A stretch of DNA of 64,000 nt. It comes from Micromussa lordhowensis. Its lineage: Eukaryota > Cnidaria > Anthozoa > Scleractinia > Lobophylliidae. Within the stretch, counting starts at the first letter, position 1. The number at the start of each line of letters is the position of its first letter. Positions 62,331 to 64,000 of the stretch are shown here, one piece after another. Under the pieces are notes generated by a model that did no database searches, had not been told where the DNA came from, and worked only from the letters and a program-made list of their open reading frames with translations. A program made the position numbers and the translations under genes. Location of the stretch: positions 12,125,348 through 12,189,347 of the forward strand of contig OZ026600.1 of assembly GCA_964020085.1 (NCBI GenBank), read 5' to 3'.

Positions 62331-64000
62331 GACATTTTCACAGCTCCGAAACTTTGCATGTGAACTCGGACCGAACCCGGGAGGGGTTTGGTGCCATTAG
62401 TTTGCAAAGTTGCGACGCGCGCCAAGGTCAGCTAATTAGAAATTGGGCTGGTTAGCATAGTGTGACATTTTGCGCAGCTCCGAAACTTTGCATGTGGACC
62501 CGGACCGACCCCGGGAGTACTTTGGTGCCATTAGTTTGCAAAGTTGCGACGTGCGCCAAGCTCGGCTAACGAGGCAGCCAGCCGGCCGCACCCGGGATCG
62601 GCTGGGCTGGTTAGCATAGTGTGACCTTTTGCGCAGCTCCGAAACTTTGTATGTGGACTTGGACCGACCCCGGGAGTGCTTTGGTGCCATTAGTTTGCAA
62701 AATTGCGACGCGCGCCAAGCTCGGCTAATTAGCAATCGGGCTTCTTAGGATAGTGTGACATATTGTGCAGCTCCGAAACTTTGCATGTGGACCCGGACCG
62801 ACCCCGGAAGTGCTTTGCTGCCACTAGTTTGCAAAGTTGCGACGCGCGCCAAGCTCGGCTAATTAGCAATCGGGCTGGTTAGCATAGTGTGCCATTTTGC
62901 GCAGCTCCGAAACTTTGCATGTGGGCTCGGACCGACCCCGGGAGTGCTTTGGTGCCATTAGTTTGCAAAGTTGAGCCGCGCGCCAAGCTCGGCTTATTAG
63001 CAATCGGGCTGGTTAGCATAGTGTGACATTTTGCGCAGCTCCGAAACTTTGCATGTGGACTCGGACCGACCCCGGGAGTGCTTTGGTGCCATTAGTTTGC
63101 AAAGTTGCGACGCGCGCCAAGCTCGGCTAACGAGGCTGGCAGCCGGCTGCACCCGGGCATCTGCCGGGCTGGTTGGCACAGTGTGACATTTTTCGCTGCT
63201 CCGAAACTTTGCATGTGGACTCGGACCAACCCCGGGAGTGCTTTGGTGCCATTAGTTTGAAAAGTTGCGACACGCGCCAAGCTCGGCTAATTAGCAATCG
63301 GGCTAGTTAGCATAGTGTGACATTTTGTGCAGCTCCAAAACTTTGCATTTGGCCCCGGACCGACCCCGGGAGTGCTTTGGTGCCATTAGTTTGCAAAGTT
63401 GCGACGTGCGCCAAGCTCGGCTTATTAGCAATCGGGCTGGTTAGCATAGTGTCACAATTTGCGCAGCTCCGAAACTTTGCATATGCACCCGGACCGACCC
63501 CGGGAGTGCTTTGGTGCCATTAGTTTGCAAAGTTGCGACGCGCGCCAAGCTCGGCTAACTAGCAATCCGACTGGTTAGCATAGTGTGACATTTTGCGCAG
63601 CTCCGAAACTTTGCATGTGGACCCGGATCGACCCCGGGAGTGCTTTGGTGCCATTAGTTTGCAAAGTTGCGACGCACGCCAAGCTCGGCTAACAAGGCAG
63701 CCAGCCGGCCGCACCCGGGCATCTGCTGGGCTAATTGGCATAGTGTGACATTTTTCGCTGCTCCGAAACTTTGCATGTGGACTCGGACCAACCCCGGGAG
63801 TGCTTTGGTGCCATTAGTTTTCAAAGTTGCGACGCGCGCCAAGCTCGGCTAATTAGCAATCGGGCTAGTTAGCATAGTGTGACATTTTGCGCAGCTCCGA
63901 AACTTTGCATGTGGACCCGGACCGAACCCAGGAGTGCTTTGGTGCCATTAGTTTGCGAATTTGCGACGTGCACCAAGCTCGGCTAATTAGCAATCGGGCT
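62331..64000. repeat. Zone A types return at the window end
   Basis: L linkers are at 62570, 63131 and 63693. The 62570 linker (cccgggatcggctggg) resembles those at 679 and 3459 (ggggatcggccggg). The final L at 63693 and its surroundings match the L at 251, offset 63,442, including the following aattggcatagtg, tttttcgctgctccg and gaacccagg. The array continues beyond the window. Confidence 0.8.

Larger units (their letters stand above)
1..64000. repeat. Satellite DNA array filling the window (about 450 monomers of 134 or 160 bp)
   Basis: Every part of the window is a copy of one monomer, always in the same orientation. Each copy carries recognisable blocks in fixed order: gttagcatagtgtgacat, gcgcagctccgaaac, tttgcatgtggac, cggaccgaccccgggag, tgctttggtgccattag, tttgcaaagttgcgac and gcgcgccaagctcgg. 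There are two main length classes, S (134 bp) and L (160 bp), which differ only in the linker between the end of one core and the gttagc of the next. The S consensus is about 54% GC with 11 CpG in 134 bp, an observed/expected ratio of about 1.1. No stretch above 300 bp lacks monomers, so there is no unique sequence to annotate. Ordered, nested higher-order repeats are typical of eukaryotic centromeric or other heterochromatic satellites. I do not recognise the family. The array runs off both ends. Confidence 0.98.

Noticed and set aside
1..64000. CRISPR array (regular repeats with short spacers)
   Set aside because: The conserved unit is about 108 bp and the 26/52-bp linkers are themselves repeated and related, not unique spacers. 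There are no cas genes.
1..64000. CENP-B box (nTTCGnnnnAnnCGGGn)
   Set aside because: ttcgaaactttgc and cccgggagtgc were checked on both strands. Spacing and fixed bases do not fit in the consensus or in common variants.
1..64000. Ribosomal DNA intergenic spacer subrepeats
   Set aside because: No rRNA gene sequence appears in 64 kb, and subrepeat arrays in spacers are normally much shorter and interrupted by transcription units.
1..64000. Naming a species or known satellite family
   Set aside because: I do not recognise the consensus. A database search of the 134-bp and 160-bp consensus sequences would be decisive and could not be run.

Overview
This window contains no recognisable gene. 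From the first base to the last it is one uninterrupted array of satellite DNA, all copies in the same head-to-tail orientation, with no transposon, RNA gene, unique sequence or gap. A satellite array of this size with nested higher-order repeats points to a eukaryotic chromosome, such as centromeric, pericentromeric or other heterochromatin. I do not recognise the monomer, so I cannot name the organism or clade. Substitutions concentrated at CpG sites suggest a genome that methylates CpG, such as many plants and vertebrates, but this is inference.

The repeat is a fixed core of about 108 bp joined by a linker of variable length. The 26-bp linker gives a 134-bp monomer, called S. The 52-bp, GC-rich linker gives a 160-bp monomer, called L. 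A rarer 20-bp linker gives a 128-bp variant, called S'. I located every L linker by eye and found 150. Between the first (C at 251) and the last (C at 63693) the distance is 63,442 bp. That equals 149 L plus 296 S monomers minus 62 bp, and the 62 bp is fully accounted for by small indels. The window therefore holds roughly 450 monomers at about 2 S to 1 L. An L+S pair is 294 bp.

L and S follow each other in ordered strings that are themselves duplicated. Zone A (1 to about 11.4 kb) is a mosaic of overlapping duplications with offsets of 1,603, 1,686, 1,981, 2,780, 4,464 and 4,601 bp. Zone B (about 11.4-18.9 kb) is two copies of a unit of about 3.8 kb. Zone C (about 18.9-32.9 kb) is two copies of a 6,640-bp unit, each holding a run of 24 consecutive S monomers. 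Zone D/E (about 32.9-39.1 kb) is built of 1,898-bp and 1,149-bp tandem units, largely alternating L and S. After a short mosaic the order B, C, C, D, E repeats (about 39.9-62.3 kb), 26.4-27.5 kb downstream of the first pass and with internal losses and gains. The final 1.7 kb returns to zone-A sequence types, and its end matches the window start.

Because there are no genes, nothing here works together as a pathway. The biology is in how the array evolves (unequal exchange, local amplification, one out-of-register deletion, CpG decay) and possibly in how it packages chromatin. All landmarks, comparisons and counts were made by reading, not by alignment software. Zone boundaries are good to tens of bases where a sharp junction is described and to about 100 bp elsewhere.
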